Source of the DNA: Desulfobacterales bacterium
GTDB lineage: Bacteria; Desulfobacterota; DSM-4660; Desulfatiglandales; Desulfatiglandaceae
Reading direction: 5' to 3'
Assembly: GCA_027027005.1 (NCBI GenBank)
Contig: JALVMN010000181.1
Span: forward strand, 1-37,665
Length of the DNA stretch: 37,665 nt
How positions within the stretch are numbered: position 1 is the stretch's first letter; every line of letters starts with the position of its first letter. The translations under genes were made by a program, and so were the position numbers. Below the pieces are notes generated by a model, which was given only the letters and a program-made list of their open reading frames with translations, did not search any database and was not told the origin of the DNA. Positions 1-12,135 of this stretch are shown piece after piece.

Positions 1-1
1 A

Positions 2-3077
<3,076 letters not shown>

Positions 3078-3100
3078 TGCGGTGATGGAGAGCCTTAGAA

Positions 3101-5527
3101 ATGGACCCTGAATTTGGTGTGGAGCATATTGCCATAGAAGAGGAGATGAAGAGGTCTTACCTCGAGTACTCCATGAGTGTGATCGTTGGGCGAGCGCTGC
3201 CTGATGTTCGAGATGGATTAAAGCCTGTGCACCGCCGCGTGCTTTTCAGCATGCACGAGCTAAAGAACTTTTACAACAAACCATTCAAAAAATCTGCAAG
3301 GGTGGTTGGCGACGTAATAGGAAAGTATCATCCCCATGGAGATGCCGCCGTCTATGACACCATTGTGAGAATGGCCCAAGACTTTTCCATGCGCTATCCC
3401 CTGATAGATGGCCAGGGAAATTTTGGTTCTGTGGATGGCGACCCTCCCGCTGCCATGCGTTACACCGAAGTACGCATGACCAGGATGGCCCAGGAATTCC
3501 TAAATGACATAGAAAAAGAGACCGTTGACTTTGTCCCAAACTACGATGGGTCCCTCAGAGAGCCGGTGGTGCTACCCACCCCTGTGCCCAATCTCATCAT
3601 CAATGGCTCGTCGGGCATTGCCGTTGGCATGGCCACAAACATACCTCCTCATAACCTCTCCGAGGTATGCGAGGCCCTAAAAATCCTTATTGACAATCCT
3701 GGTGCTGATATCCAAGACCTCATGAAGGTTATCCCAGGGCCTGACTTTCCCACTGCAGGGTTTATCCTGGGAAAAGCGGGTATCACCGAGGCCTATAAGA
3801 CAGGTCGTGGAATCCTAAAGATAAGGGCCAGGGCCTTTATTGAAAAGGTGGGCAAGGACAGGGAGAGGATCGTAATTACCGAGATCCCGTTTCAGGTGAA
3901 CAAGGCCCGCATGCTTGAAAAGATTGCAGAGCTCGTAAGAGACAGAAAGGTGGAGGGGATCTCAGAGATCAGGGACGAGTCAGACCGCGAGGGCCTTCGT
4001 GTGGTGATCGAGATCAAGAGAGATGCAAAGGCCGTGGTCATCCTCAATCGCCTTTACAAATTTACCCAGATGGAGACCTCCCTTGGCGTGATAATGCTCG
4101 CCATCGTAAATGGAAGGCCACAGGTCTTGAACCTCAAAGAAATCCTTGAGCATTTCCTGGCCCACCGCAGGGAGATAATTGTTAGAAGGACCATCTTTGA
4201 TCTCAGGCGAGCAGAAGAGAGGGCCCACATACTGGAGGGACTGAAAAAGGCCCTGGATTTTTTGGACGAGGTTATCGAGCTGATCCGCTCTTCCACTGAC
4301 CCCAAGGAGGCAAAGGCCAGACTGATTTCAGACCTGGAGCTTACCGATGTCCAGGCCCAGGCCATCTTGGACATGAGGCTCCAGCGGCTCACCGGTCTTG
4401 AGCGAGACAAGATAAACTCAGAGTATCAAGACCTTATCAAGGAGATTGAGAGATTCAAGGCGATACTTGAAAGCCCTGCCATGGTGGACCAGATAATAAA
4501 GGAGGAGGTCTCCCGCATCCAGGAGGTCCACGGAGATGCCAGGAGGACAGAGATTCTGGATCAGGTATCAGATATTGACCTAGAAGACTTGATCGCAGAA
4601 GAGGACATGGTGGTAACCATAAGCCACCGTGGCTATATAAAGCGAAATCCCATCACCCTGTACAGGGCCCAGCGCAGGGGTGGCCGTGGTCTCGTGGGGG
4701 TCAAGACAAAGGAAGAGGACTTTGTAAAAGACCTCTTTGTGGCCTCCTCCCATGACTATCTCCTCTTCTTTACAAATACCGGTAGGGTGTACTGGAGAAA
4801 GGTGCATGAGATCCCTGAGGCCGGCAGGATGTCCAGGGGCAAGGCAATAGTGAACTTACTGGATCTCAAGCGCGGGGAAGTGGTAGCCACCACGCTCTCT
4901 GTGCGCGACTTTGAGCATGGAAAATACCTGGTTATGGCCACAAAGAATGGCATGGTGAAAAAGACCGAACTGGCGGCCTACGGAAACCCTAGAAGCAGTG
5001 GGATCATCGGGGTGAGGATAAATCCCGGCGACGAGTTGATCTCGGTGAAGATAACCAATGGAGATCAAGATATCTTCCTGAGCACCAGGAGTGGAAAGTC
5101 CATAAGATTTCACGAATCAGAACTGAGGCCCATGGGGAGGGCTGCTGCCGGCTACATAGGCATAAGGCTCTCATCCCTTGAGGAAGACAGGGTTGTGGGG
5201 ATGGAGGTCCTGGACGAAGGGGCCACCATCCTGACTGTGACAGAGAATGGTTATGGCAAGAGGACCCGAACAGAAGAATACAGGAGACAGAGCAGGGGTG
5301 GGAAGGGGATCCTTACCATCAAGGTGACAGATAGAAACGGTCCCGTGGTGTCGTGCTGCCAGGTGAGAGAGCACGATGAGATAATGTTGATAACTCAGCA
5401 GGGCATGATAATAAGGTTAAGGGCCTCTGAAATATCTGTAATTGGAAGAAATACCCAAGGTGTAAAATTGATAAACCTCTCCCCAGGAGAAAAGGTGGTG
5501 GCTGTTGCAAAGGTGGTGGAAGATTGA
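3101..5527 (+). CDS. gyrA: DNA gyrase subunit A
   Basis: This is the breakage-reunion subunit of gyrase, 808 residues. The N-terminal domain has [17 protein letters not shown] and the catalytic tyrosine Y121 in AMRYTEVRM. The C-terminal DNA-wrapping domain carries a complete GyrA box, QRRGGRG (524-530), which distinguishes it from ParC. In the quinolone-binding region the sequence is [10 protein letters not shown], so the position of E. coli Ser83 is alanine (A82) while the acidic Asp87 equivalent (D86) is kept. The gene lies directly after gyrB, and its TGA shares one base with the ATG of gpsA, suggesting coupled translation. No parC/parE pair is visible in the window. Confidence 0.98.
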   Translation: MDPEFGVEHIAIEEEMKRSYLEYSMSVIVGRALPDVRDGLKPVHRRVLFSMHELKNFYNKPFKKSARVVGDVIGKYHPHGDAAVYDTIVRMAQDFSMRYPLIDGQGNFGSVDGDPPAAMRYTEVRMTRMAQEFLNDIEKETVDFVPNYDGSLREPVVLPTPVPNLIINGSSGIAVGMATNIPPHNLSEVCEALKILIDNPGADIQDLMKVIPGPDFPTAGFILGKAGITEAYKTGRGILKIRARAFIEKVGKDRERIVITEIPFQVNKARMLEKIAELVRDRKVEGISEIRDESDREGLRVVIEIKRDAKAVVILNRLYKFTQMETSLGVIMLAIVNGRPQVLNLKEILEHFLAHRREIIVRRTIFDLRRAEERAHILEGLKKALDFLDEVIELIRSSTDPKEAKARLISDLELTDVQAQAILDMRLQRLTGLERDKINSEYQDLIKEIERFKAILESPAMVDQIIKEEVSRIQEVHGDARRTEILDQVSDIDLEDLIAEEDMVVTISHRGYIKRNPITLYRAQRRGGRGLVGVKTKEEDFVKDLFVASSHDYLLFFTNTGRVYWRKVHEIPEAGRMSRGKAIVNLLDLKRGEVVATTLSVRDFEHGKYLVMATKNGMVKKTELAAYGNPRSSGIIGVRINPGDELISVKITNGDQDIFLSTRSGKSIRFHESELRPMGRAAAGYIGIRLSSLEEDRVVGMEVLDEGATILTVTENGYGKRTRTEEYRRQSRGGKGILTIKVTDRNGPVVSCCQVREHDEIMLITQQGMIIRLRASEISVIGRNTQGVKLINLSPGEKVVAVAKVVED

Positions 5528-6582
5528 TGGATAAGAAAGAAATCCAGTCAATAGGAGTTATCGGGGGAGGCAGCTGGGGCACCACACTGGCCAGACTTTT
5601 GGCCCTCAAGGGATTCAGGGTGACCCTCTGGGCAAGGGAGAAAGAGGTGGCCGAAGGCATCAACACCCAAGGTGAGAATCCAGTGTTTCTTCCAGGGGTC
5701 AAGCTCCCCGAGACCCTAGTGGCCACCACAGAGATCGGAGAGGCCATTGAGGGAAGGGATGTGGTAGTCATGGTGGTGCCCAGCCAGTTCTATAGAGAAG
5801 TGCTCACCCAGATGAAGCCCTATTTGAGGACTTCCACAGGTTTTATCAGCGCCACCAAGGGGATCGAAAATCAAACTCTCATGATCATGTCAGAGGTTAC
5901 AGAAGACGTGGTTCCAGGCCTCTTTACCAACACGTTCTGTTGCCTGGCAGGGCCAAGCTTTGCAAGGGAGGTTTGCACACAACACCCCACTGCCGTGACC
6001 ATAGCCTGCAAGGACCCCGCTGTGGGAAGGCGCATGCAGGAGCTTTTTGCAACAGAATACTTCCGCTCCTATGTGATAGAGGATGTGGTGGGGGCCCAGT
6101 TGTGTGGGGCGCTCAAGAATGTCATAGCCATTGCAGCCGGGGCCTCAGACGGCCTAGGGTTCGGACACAATGCAAGGGCTGCACTTATCACCAGGGGCCT
6201 TGCAGAGATTCGTCGCCTTGGGGTGGCAATGGGGGCAGACCCCATGACCTTTGCAGGCCTTGCAGGGCTTGGCGACCTGGTCCTCACCTGTACCGGCGAC
6301 CTCAGCAGGAACCGGACTGTGGGACTCCAGGTGGGAAGGGGCCTGACCCTTGAGGAGATCACATCCAAGATGAAGATGGTGGCAGAGGGGGTCAAGACCA
6401 CAAGGAGTGCCTACCAGCTTGCCAAGCGAATGGGTGTGGAGATGCCGATAACAGAGCAGGTCTACCAAATCCTCTATGAGGGAAAAGAACCTAAGAAAGC
6501 GGTAAAAGAACTCATGACAAGGGCCCTTAAGCCAGAGGTGGATTCCCCCGAAGATAGGAGACCCCCACTACCTGGCGTGTAG
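5527..6582 (+). CDS. gpsA: NAD(P)-dependent glycerol-3-phosphate dehydrogenase
   Basis: It reduces dihydroxyacetone phosphate to sn-glycerol 3-phosphate, the backbone for phospholipids, in the cytoplasm. The Rossmann motif is GGGSWG (13-18). Other family marks are the ATKG lysine (K111), AGPSFA (141-146), the catalytic K197 in LKNVIAIAAG and GFGHNARAAL. I place the start at the ATG at 5527, which overlaps the gyrA stop as TGATG, and not at the in-frame TTG three bases earlier. That gives 351 residues, a little longer than usual because of a proline-rich tail of about 15 residues. Its position after gyrA looks like co-transcription and not a functional link. Confidence 0.96.
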   Translation: MDKKEIQSIGVIGGGSWGTTLARLLALKGFRVTLWAREKEVAEGINTQGENPVFLPGVKLPETLVATTEIGEAIEGRDVVVMVVPSQFYREVLTQMKPYLRTSTGFISATKGIENQTLMIMSEVTEDVVPGLFTNTFCCLAGPSFAREVCTQHPTAVTIACKDPAVGRRMQELFATEYFRSYVIEDVVGAQLCGALKNVIAIAAGASDGLGFGHNARAALITRGLAEIRRLGVAMGADPMTFAGLAGLGDLVLTCTGDLSRNRTVGLQVGRGLTLEEITSKMKMVAEGVKTTRSAYQLAKRMGVEMPITEQVYQILYEGKEPKKAVKELMTRALKPEVDSPEDRRPPLPGV

Positions 6583-6610
6583 ACAGGCGGTCCACAGGAA
6601 AAGATCTCCA

Positions 6611-7591
6611 ATGGAAGCTGAAAGGAAGCCCCAATTCCCCGCCTTCCGTGCGCAGTCAGGCAGGTTGGACCCGGATAGACCCCTCAGCGCCCAGGAGCTG
6701 AGGGGGGCACTCCAGGGTACCATTTTTTCCGATAATATTTTCTGCCACCAGGTCCTTGAGTCCACCAATTTGATCTTGAAGGAGATGGCAGCAAAGGGGA
6801 GTCCCTCAGGTACCGTAGTGCTTTGTGAAGAGCAGACTGCTGGCAGGGGAAGGAGAGGCAGGAGATGGCTTTCGGCACCCTTCAAGAATCTGCTCTTTTC
6901 CGTCCTCATTAGACCTGATATCCATGTGTCCGAGGCCTTTTTGTTGACCCTTGCAATGGCACTTGCGACCGCAGAGAGCATTGACAAGGAGGTGGATTTC
7001 AAGGCCATGATCAAGTGGCCAAATGATATATATCTCGAGGGAAAAAAGGTGGGTGGAATCCTTACGGAATTTTCCACATATCCTCCAAAGGGTGAAAGTA
7101 GCCAAGACAAGGTCCAATGGGCAGTGATTGGTCTTGGCCTCAATGTAAACTGGGCCCCCCCTCTCGGCCCGCCGGGCAGGGAGGGAAATGAGGGTCTGTT
7201 ATATGAATCGACCTCGTTGACGCAGCAGGCGGGAAGGTTGCTTGATAGACAGAGCATCCTGGTCCAGATCTTGAAGGGGCTCGATGGCTATCTGAAAGAA
7301 CTCCAACAGGGGGGCAAGAGGGCTATTCTTTCTAGATGTGAGACCAGGTGGTTTTTAAAAGACAAGAATGTGGTTATCAGGGTGGGACAAGGCGGTGCCT
7401 GTCTGCCAGCCAGGCAGGAAGGTGAGCCAGAAGGGATAATCAAGGCAAAGGTCTTGGCCCATGCAGATGATGGCTCCCTGGTGGTTCTCACAGATGATGG
7501 GAGGGTAGAAAGGTTGGTCTTTGGTGATGTTTCAGTGAGCCCCTGGGAGCCAGGACCGGCACTGTCTCAGGGTGCAACAGAAAAGGGGTGA
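6611..7591 (+). CDS. birA: Biotin--[acetyl-CoA-carboxylase] ligase, monofunctional type
   Basis: It activates biotin with ATP and attaches it to a lysine of biotin carboxyl carrier proteins. The ATP/biotin loop GRGRRGRRW (78-86), the KWPND motif (135-139) and the catalytic lysine K146 in KKVGGILTEF are all present, followed by an SH3-like C-terminal domain. The N-terminal 35 residues are too short for the helix-turn-helix of E. coli BirA, so this should be a ligase without repressor function. Residues about 260-275 include CLPARQ, encoded by a palindromic repeat inserted in frame in the C-terminal domain. The ATG at 6611 follows AGGA. The TGA overlaps a GTG of the next reading frame. Confidence 0.93.
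   Translation: MEAERKPQFPAFRAQSGRLDPDRPLSAQELRGALQGTIFSDNIFCHQVLESTNLILKEMAAKGSPSGTVVLCEEQTAGRGRRGRRWLSAPFKNLLFSVLIRPDIHVSEAFLLTLAMALATAESIDKEVDFKAMIKWPNDIYLEGKKVGGILTEFSTYPPKGESSQDKVQWAVIGLGLNVNWAPPLGPPGREGNEGLLYESTSLTQQAGRLLDRQSILVQILKGLDGYLKELQQGGKRAILSRCETRWFLKDKNVVIRVGQGGACLPARQEGEPEGIIKAKVLAHADDGSLVVLTDDGRVERLVFGDVSVSPWEPGPALSQGATEKG
7398..7419. repeat. Palindromic repeat inserted inside birA (copy A)
   Basis: The sequence CCTGTCTGCCAGCCAGGCAG, continuing with GA, is an imperfect palindrome lying within the birA reading frame, where it encodes CLPARQ. Nearly the same arms, CCTGTCTGCC and GGCAGG, recur in inverted orientation at 34571-34594 at the 3' end of aroC. Dispersed GC-rich palindromes that enter genes in frame are known from other bacteria. 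Two clear copies in 37 kb suggest a family in this genome but do not prove it. Confidence 0.6.
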
Positions 7592-7596
7592 TTTTT

Positions 7597-7833
7597 ATGA
7601 GCGCGATCCAGCCAAAAGGCGAAAAGCTTCGGCAGGCCGTCAAGTGGATATCAGGCAAACTAGGGGAGGAGGACTCAGAGCAGAGTAGCAGGGATCTCCC
7701 TAGGGATATTGCCCATCGAGATTTACATGAGCTGATACAACAGGCTGCCCTCAAGTTTAACCTGTCTCCAAGGGAAGAGGAGTTCTTGAATTCCTTTTAT
7801 GGCAAGGGGGAGGGTCAGGAGCAGCTTGACTAA
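7597..7833 (+). CDS. Small hypothetical protein
   Basis: The 78-residue product has no motif I can assign. It is charged and predicted helical, with AVKWISGKLGE near the start and the stretch AALKFNLSPREEEFLNSFYG near the end, a pattern I associate only loosely with small uncharacterised Desulfobacterota proteins. The frame is open from a GTG at 7588, but the ATG at 7597 has a strong ribosome site (GGGGTG, six bases upstream), so I start there. It sits right behind birA and before the convergent dnaA. No membrane segment or cysteine cluster is visible. Its function is unknown. Confidence 0.7.
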   Translation: MSAIQPKGEKLRQAVKWISGKLGEEDSEQSSRDLPRDIAHRDLHELIQQAALKFNLSPREEEFLNSFYGKGEGQEQLD

Positions 7834-7902
7834 TGAGCGGCTGCCCTTATTTGGGGGGCCATAGACACTAATCTAGAAATCGTCAACCAGAGGCCTCTGC
7901 CC

Positions 7903-9309
7903 CTATTTTGTTCCGTGTAGCTTATCAGAGAGGAAGTGGATTTCTCTTCTCAGCTTTGGGTCCTGGGCCATTTTTCGGTTTATGACTTCACATGCATAGA
8001 GCACCGTGGAGTGGCTGCGGTTTATGGATCTTGCGATCTGCTCGACACTCTTTTCCGTGTGCTGGCGCGATAGATATATATAGATATTCCTGGGGAGCAC
8101 GTGGATCTTCTTCCTTGACTTTGATTTCAGTTCTTCCTGGCCCACCTTGTAATAGGTACAAACCAGATCCTGGATCTTTTCCAGATCAAGGGAATTTCTC
8201 TGAGAGCTTAGGTGGCTGATTACCTCTCTTGCCAGCTCTAGGGTGATTTTCTGGTTCAGGAGTTCTGACTTGGCCTTCAGGCACCTAAGGGCGCTTTCCA
8301 GGTGGCGCACATCATCGCTCAGGCCCTCTGCCAGAAGTTCTATTATCTTGGAAGAGAGGTTTAGGCCTTGTTCAGAGGCCTTGTGCATGATGATCTTTAC
8401 CCTTGTCTCGAAATCCGGGGCCTCGATGGTGGAGACCAACCCTGCGGTCACCCTTGAAGAGAGGTCTCTTGAGAAAGAGGGGATCTGCTTTGGGGGGAGA
8501 GAGCTGGTAAATATGATCTTCTTGCGATCACTTGCCAGGGCATCCAACGTATGGGCCAGTTCTTGCTGGATCTTGAGCTTTCCGCTCAAAAAGTGGATTT
8601 CCTCAAGGAGCAATACATCACACAGCGCCCTGTATTTGTTCTTGAACCGGTCAATACAGTTGTTCCTGAGCGAAGAGATCATCTCATTGGTGAACTCTTC
8701 TGCCGTGACATAGAAGACCCGGCACTGGGGATTGTGCCTCAAGATGAGGTGGCCCACGGCTTGAGAGAGGTGGGTTTTGCCAAGCCCTGTGTTGGCAAGC
8801 AGGAGCAGCATATTGTAGTCGGGGCAGGAGCCATGGGCAATGGCCTTGGATGCAGAATAGGCAAATTCATTGGATTTGCCCACCACAAACCTTTCAAAGG
8901 TATAATGCTTGTTAAGGAGCAGCCTTCCTCCGATCCCAGCGGTGGGGTGAGAAGACAGGCCTTTGGCCAAGTTTGGAAGGAAAAGTTGGTGGGGCCGGTT
9001 TCCACCTGCCTCATAGTGCAAGGCAGTTGGATGAGAGGAGGCGTTTTGGCCCGGCGCATCTACCCGATTTTGCTGGACCACCTTTAGCTCCACCTCCAGG
9101 CCTTTGAGGCCTTGTTTGAAAAGCTTTTCTTTTATTACGGGGAGGTAGTTTTCGGTTACCCAATTCTTGGAAAAGCGGTTGGGACATCCCAGCAAAATGG
9201 AGCCATTTTCCCGTCCCAAAAAGACGATGGGCTTTATCCAGAGCGAAAAACTGCTTCGCGGAAGCTCTGCTCGCATCTCTTCTTTGATTTCTTTCCAGGC
9301 CTCTTCCAT
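7903..9309 (-). CDS. dnaA: Chromosomal replication initiator DnaA, divergent form
   Basis: This AAA+ protein binds the origin and opens it. With the start chosen here it has 468 residues. The N-terminal domain (MEEAWKEIKEEMRAELPRSS) matches DnaA domain I. Domain III has a Walker A of the form ANTGLGKT (172-179), a Walker B reading LLLEEIHFL where most DnaA have LLIDDIQFL, the arginine finger in SSRVTAGL (R286), and a sensor II arginine in VRHLESAL. In domain IV the usual GGRDHTTV signature is replaced by NRSHSTV (430-436), with the His and Thr kept. A start at 9333 is possible but has no ribosome site. The ATG at 9309 follows AAAGAG and fits the family N-terminus. It is the only dnaA here and lies next to the likely origin. 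Confidence 0.93.
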   Translation of the reverse strand: MEEAWKEIKEEMRAELPRSSFSLWIKPIVFLGRENGSILLGCPNRFSKNWVTENYLPVIKEKLFKQGLKGLEVELKVVQQNRVDAPGQNASSHPTALHYEAGGNRPHQLFLPNLAKGLSSHPTAGIGGRLLLNKHYTFERFVVGKSNEFAYSASKAIAHGSCPDYNMLLLLANTGLGKTHLSQAVGHLILRHNPQCRVFYVTAEEFTNEMISSLRNNCIDRFKNKYRALCDVLLLEEIHFLSGKLKIQQELAHTLDALASDRKKIIFTSSLPPKQIPSFSRDLSSRVTAGLVSTIEAPDFETRVKIIMHKASEQGLNLSSKIIELLAEGLSDDVRHLESALRCLKAKSELLNQKITLELAREVISHLSSQRNSLDLEKIQDLVCTYYKVGQEELKSKSRKKIHVLPRNIYIYLSRQHTEKSVEQIARSINRSHSTVLYACEVINRKMAQDPKLRREIHFLSDKLHGTK

Positions 9310-9981
9310 GCTCTTTTTCGCCCTTACGCCCATTAGGGGCGGAGTTGGAAATGCGGGTTAAGTTGAAGTGGTGTTCGGCTCAAGGCCTTGGTCAGGACCT
9401 GCCACTGGGCCCTCTATCCACACGCCAGGTGGATCGGCAGATCGCCTTTGAAAAGGCTGAAATCCTTGAGAAGCTTGACCATGACGATAGGTCTTCTACA
9501 TGGAGAGGGGCGTTTGTGTCAAAGGGCAAGAGGGGGAAACAAAACTTAGGGGGCAGGGGGTTTTCTACATGGGCTAAGCGTATTCAATCACATGCGAAAT
9601 GGAGGGCAACGACCTAAGTGTCTACAGGCAAAGAGGAAAAGGGGAAATGAAAAAAACTTGTAAGTTCAGCCCGTTATCAAGGGAATAAGGGTTGTTGAAA
9701 AATTTTTTCACAATGCAGTTCTTCTGTTTTCTCTCTTTTTTTCAGTTTTTCATTGGCTTTCATTTTTTTTTCTTTAAAATTTGGCAAAGAATCACGTCGA
9801 GAGCCACCGACTAGTTTAAGTGCTTAAAATACAAAGATTCCTAAAAGAGTGCCTTGAGCACGGAAAAATCCCCTTTATAAGAGGATGGGTTCATTTTTAG
9901 GGTAAAATAGGTTATAAAGATACAGTCATGTTGGGTTTGCTAAAATTTTATAAAATATGTAACAATTAAGAGAATTTGGAA
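9310..9981. other. Candidate chromosomal origin (oriC)
   Basis: This is the longest non-coding stretch of the window, between divergent dnaA and ddl. Its dnaA-side half holds CTATCCACA at 9414-9422, one mismatch from the DnaA box TTATCCACA. Three looser words in the same orientation all contain TCTACA: 9492-9503 (TCTTCTACATGG), 9561-9572 (TTTTCTACATGG) and 9618-9626 (AGTGTCTACA region). The ddl-side half, about 9690-9975, is strongly AT-rich and could be the unwinding element. Neighbouring dnaN, gyrBA, parAB and a parS site support an origin. The 90-codon reading frame from 9345 has no coding signature. The boxes are weak by E. coli standards, which fits the altered DNA-binding signature of this DnaA. 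This is inference. Confidence 0.55.
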
Positions 9982-10935
9982 ATGCTTAATGTAGCCATTA
10001 TTGCAGGTGGATGGTCAGGGGAAAGGGAGGTCTCGTTGAGCAGCGGCAGGGCCATTTTCCATGCCTTGGAAAAGGAAAGGCCGTCCAAGTACAACCTAAT
10101 ATTTCTGGATCCGAAGGATAAGCTGGACGAGATCTTCCGGAGACGCAAAGACATAGACATTGCCTTCATCTTATTACACGGGAGGTGGGGAGAGGATGGG
10201 ACCATGCAGGGCATGATGGAAGTGCTCAATATCCCGTATGTGGGCTCAGGGGTGCTTGCCAGTGCCCTGGCCCTAAACAAGGTGATGGCCAAGGAACTCT
10301 ATAGGGCCTCGGGTCTTGAGGTGCCCCGTTGGGTCTCCATAAAGAAGGGAGAGGACTGGGATGGGGAGCAGATATTGAGCCTCCTTGGGGGCAAAGTAGT
10401 GGTAAAGCCTGCATGGGAAGGCTCCAGCCTCGGAATCAGCATTTGCTCTTCCAAGGATGAGATCAGGGAAGGAATAGAAGTGGCTATGGAGCATTGCCCC
10501 CAGGTCCTGGTGGAAGAACACATAGAAGGAGTGGAGCTAACCTGTTGCGTGATGGGAAATGAGGAACTCGAGACCTTTCCATTGATCGAGATAAGACCAA
10601 CCAAAGGCCATGCCTTTTTTGACTACAAGGCCAAGTACACCCCAGGGGCCACCCAAGAGATATGCCCTGCTCCACTATCCGAAGACATAGCGGAGAAAGC
10701 CCGCAGGTGCGGGATCACGGCCCACCAGGCCCTTGGGTGCCAGGTGTGGAGCCGCACCGATATGATCGTCCGCGATGACACCCCCCTGGTGTTGGAGACC
10801 AACACCATTCCAGGCATGACGGAGACCAGCCTCTTTCCTTTGGCCGCAAAGACCGCTGGATTGACCCTCGGCCAACTGGCAGAAAGACTTATTGAGCTCT
10901 CCATGGAGGCCCGTGGTTCAGCAAATCCTGGGTAG
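9982..10935 (+). CDS. ddl: D-alanine--D-alanine ligase
   Basis: It makes the D-Ala-D-Ala dipeptide of peptidoglycan using ATP, in the cytoplasm. The ATP-grasp features are clear: GGWSGEREVSLSSG near the N-terminus (E14), HGRWGEDGTMQG, KPAWEGSSLGI, DYKAKYTPG with the expected tyrosine, and ETNTIPGMTETSLFP with metal-binding Glu and Asn. The 317 residues are normal for the family. I start at the ATG at 9982 and not at the TTG two codons earlier. The gene is alone, outside any visible mur cluster, reads out of the probable origin and overlaps the 3' end of hypE by 18 bp on the opposite strand. Confidence 0.95.
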   Translation: MLNVAIIAGGWSGEREVSLSSGRAIFHALEKERPSKYNLIFLDPKDKLDEIFRRRKDIDIAFILLHGRWGEDGTMQGMMEVLNIPYVGSGVLASALALNKVMAKELYRASGLEVPRWVSIKKGEDWDGEQILSLLGGKVVVKPAWEGSSLGISICSSKDEIREGIEVAMEHCPQVLVEEHIEGVELTCCVMGNEELETFPLIEIRPTKGHAFFDYKAKYTPGATQEICPAPLSEDIAEKARRCGITAHQALGCQVWSRTDMIVRDDTPLVLETNTIPGMTETSLFPLAAKTAGLTLGQLAERLIELSMEARGSANPG

Positions 10936-11928
10936 CTGCTCCCCTGTGAGTGTTGTCACTATGCGGGTCCCTCCCACGGGGGTCTTCAAGAGCACCCTGC
11001 CTGGATTTTCCTGGGTCACCTTGCCTATTACCGTAGCATCCCTGCCCTCTGGGAAGCCTTTCAGGTGCGACAGTACACCAGGGACCACGTCTTGGGGGGA
11101 AAAGATCAGGCATTTTCCTTCATTGGCAATGTAGAGGGGGTCCAGCCCCAGCAGTTCACAGACAGCTTTTACGGGACCCCTCACCGGGAGCCTCGCCTCT
11201 TCCAGGACTATGCCCACAGAGGAGCTGGTTGCCACATCATTTAGGGCCGTGGCCACCCCACCCCGGGTGGGGTCCCTGAGGGCGTGGACTTGAGGGAATT
11301 TTTCCAGCAACGAGGTGACCATCAAATTTAAGGGTGCGCAGTCACTCTCGAGGGCCACAGAGAGGTTCAATCCCTCGCGTTTACTCAGGATGGCTATGCC
11401 GTGGTCTCCCATGGGGCCATTGATGATTACGGCATCTCCAGGCCTGGCATTGTCTGCGCCCACACAGACTCCGGGCAAGACTTGCCCGATGCCCGAGGTA
11501 TTGATGTAGACCTTGTCAGCCTTGCCCCTGGGCACCACCTTTGTGTCTCCTGCCACCACCTCTACCCTAGCCCTTCTGGAGGCCCTTGAGACAGATTCCA
11601 ATATGCGCCTGAGGTCTTGGAGGGGAAAGCCTTCCTCCAGGATCAGGCCAAGGGTAATGTAACGAGGAAGGGCCCCCTGCATGGCGAGGTCATTCACTGT
11701 GCCATAGACCGAGAGGCAGCCGATGTCACCGCCAGGAAAGAATATGGGGTCCACAACATAGGAGTCCGTGGTAAAGGCCACCATGTCCTCCCCCAGGGGC
11801 ACCAGGGCGCTATCGTCTAACTGGCCCAGATAGCTGTTTGCCAAAAGGGGCAGGAATACCTCTTCAATAAGGTCTTGGGAAGCCTTGCCCCCGCTTCCAT
11901 GGTCCATGGTGATGCTTTTTGACTTCAT
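10918..11928 (-). CDS. hypE: Carbamoyl-dehydratase HypE, NiFe-hydrogenase maturation
   Basis: HypE receives a carbamoyl group from HypF on its C-terminal cysteine and dehydrates it with ATP to a thiocyanate, the source of the cyanide ligands of NiFe hydrogenases. The 336 residues end in the diagnostic PRIC. The N-terminus has MDHGSGGKASQDLI and the nucleotide-binding part has GDTKVV and LDDSALVP. The start lies behind a GGGGGG run. No other hyp gene or hydrogenase is in the window, so the remaining factors must be elsewhere. It is divergent from parA across a spacer containing parS and convergent with ddl. It suggests hydrogen metabolism in this organism. Confidence 0.95.
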   Translation of the reverse strand: MKSKSITMDHGSGGKASQDLIEEVFLPLLANSYLGQLDDSALVPLGEDMVAFTTDSYVVDPIFFPGGDIGCLSVYGTVNDLAMQGALPRYITLGLILEEGFPLQDLRRILESVSRASRRARVEVVAGDTKVVPRGKADKVYINTSGIGQVLPGVCVGADNARPGDAVIINGPMGDHGIAILSKREGLNLSVALESDCAPLNLMVTSLLEKFPQVHALRDPTRGGVATALNDVATSSSVGIVLEEARLPVRGPVKAVCELLGLDPLYIANEGKCLIFSPQDVVPGVLSHLKGFPEGRDATVIGKVTQENPGRVLLKTPVGGTRIVTTLTGEQLPRIC

Positions 11929-12018
11929 GGCCCCCCGCCGGTCGTCATCTCGTCATATTGCAGTCCCAGGGATTCAATTGTTATGTCCGGTTCAGAAGGC
12001 TTGTCAAGCGGTTTTTGA

Positions 12019-12034
12019 TGTTTCACGTGAAACA
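12019..12034. promoter_or_regulatory. parS centromere site
   Basis: TGTTTCACGTGAAACA is a perfect 16-bp palindrome and exactly the consensus parS bound by ParB/Spo0J. It lies in the 207-bp spacer upstream of parA-parB, about 2 kb from the candidate origin. ParB would load here and spread over the region that includes oriC. I saw no second full-match site in the window. Confidence 0.95.
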
Positions 12035-12135
12035 TTGCTGACCATATATTCTTTTTTTCTTCAGTCTCAAAAGGGTTTAATTGCCAAATAAATTGTGCTA
12101 TCAGCTAAAGGCATGGGGGATCCGATTAAGACACC

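Noticed and set aside
6568-7257. 229-codon frame antisense to birA
   Set aside because: Shadow of birA with no recognisable domain.
7888-7899. Palindrome CAGAGGCCTCTG between the small gene and dnaA
   Set aside because: It has no loop and no T run, so it cannot be a terminator; a 12-bp palindrome can occur by chance.
9345-9617. 90-codon plus-strand frame in the origin spacer
   Set aside because: No ribosome site or protein features. It covers the box-like repeats, and its composition looks non-coding.
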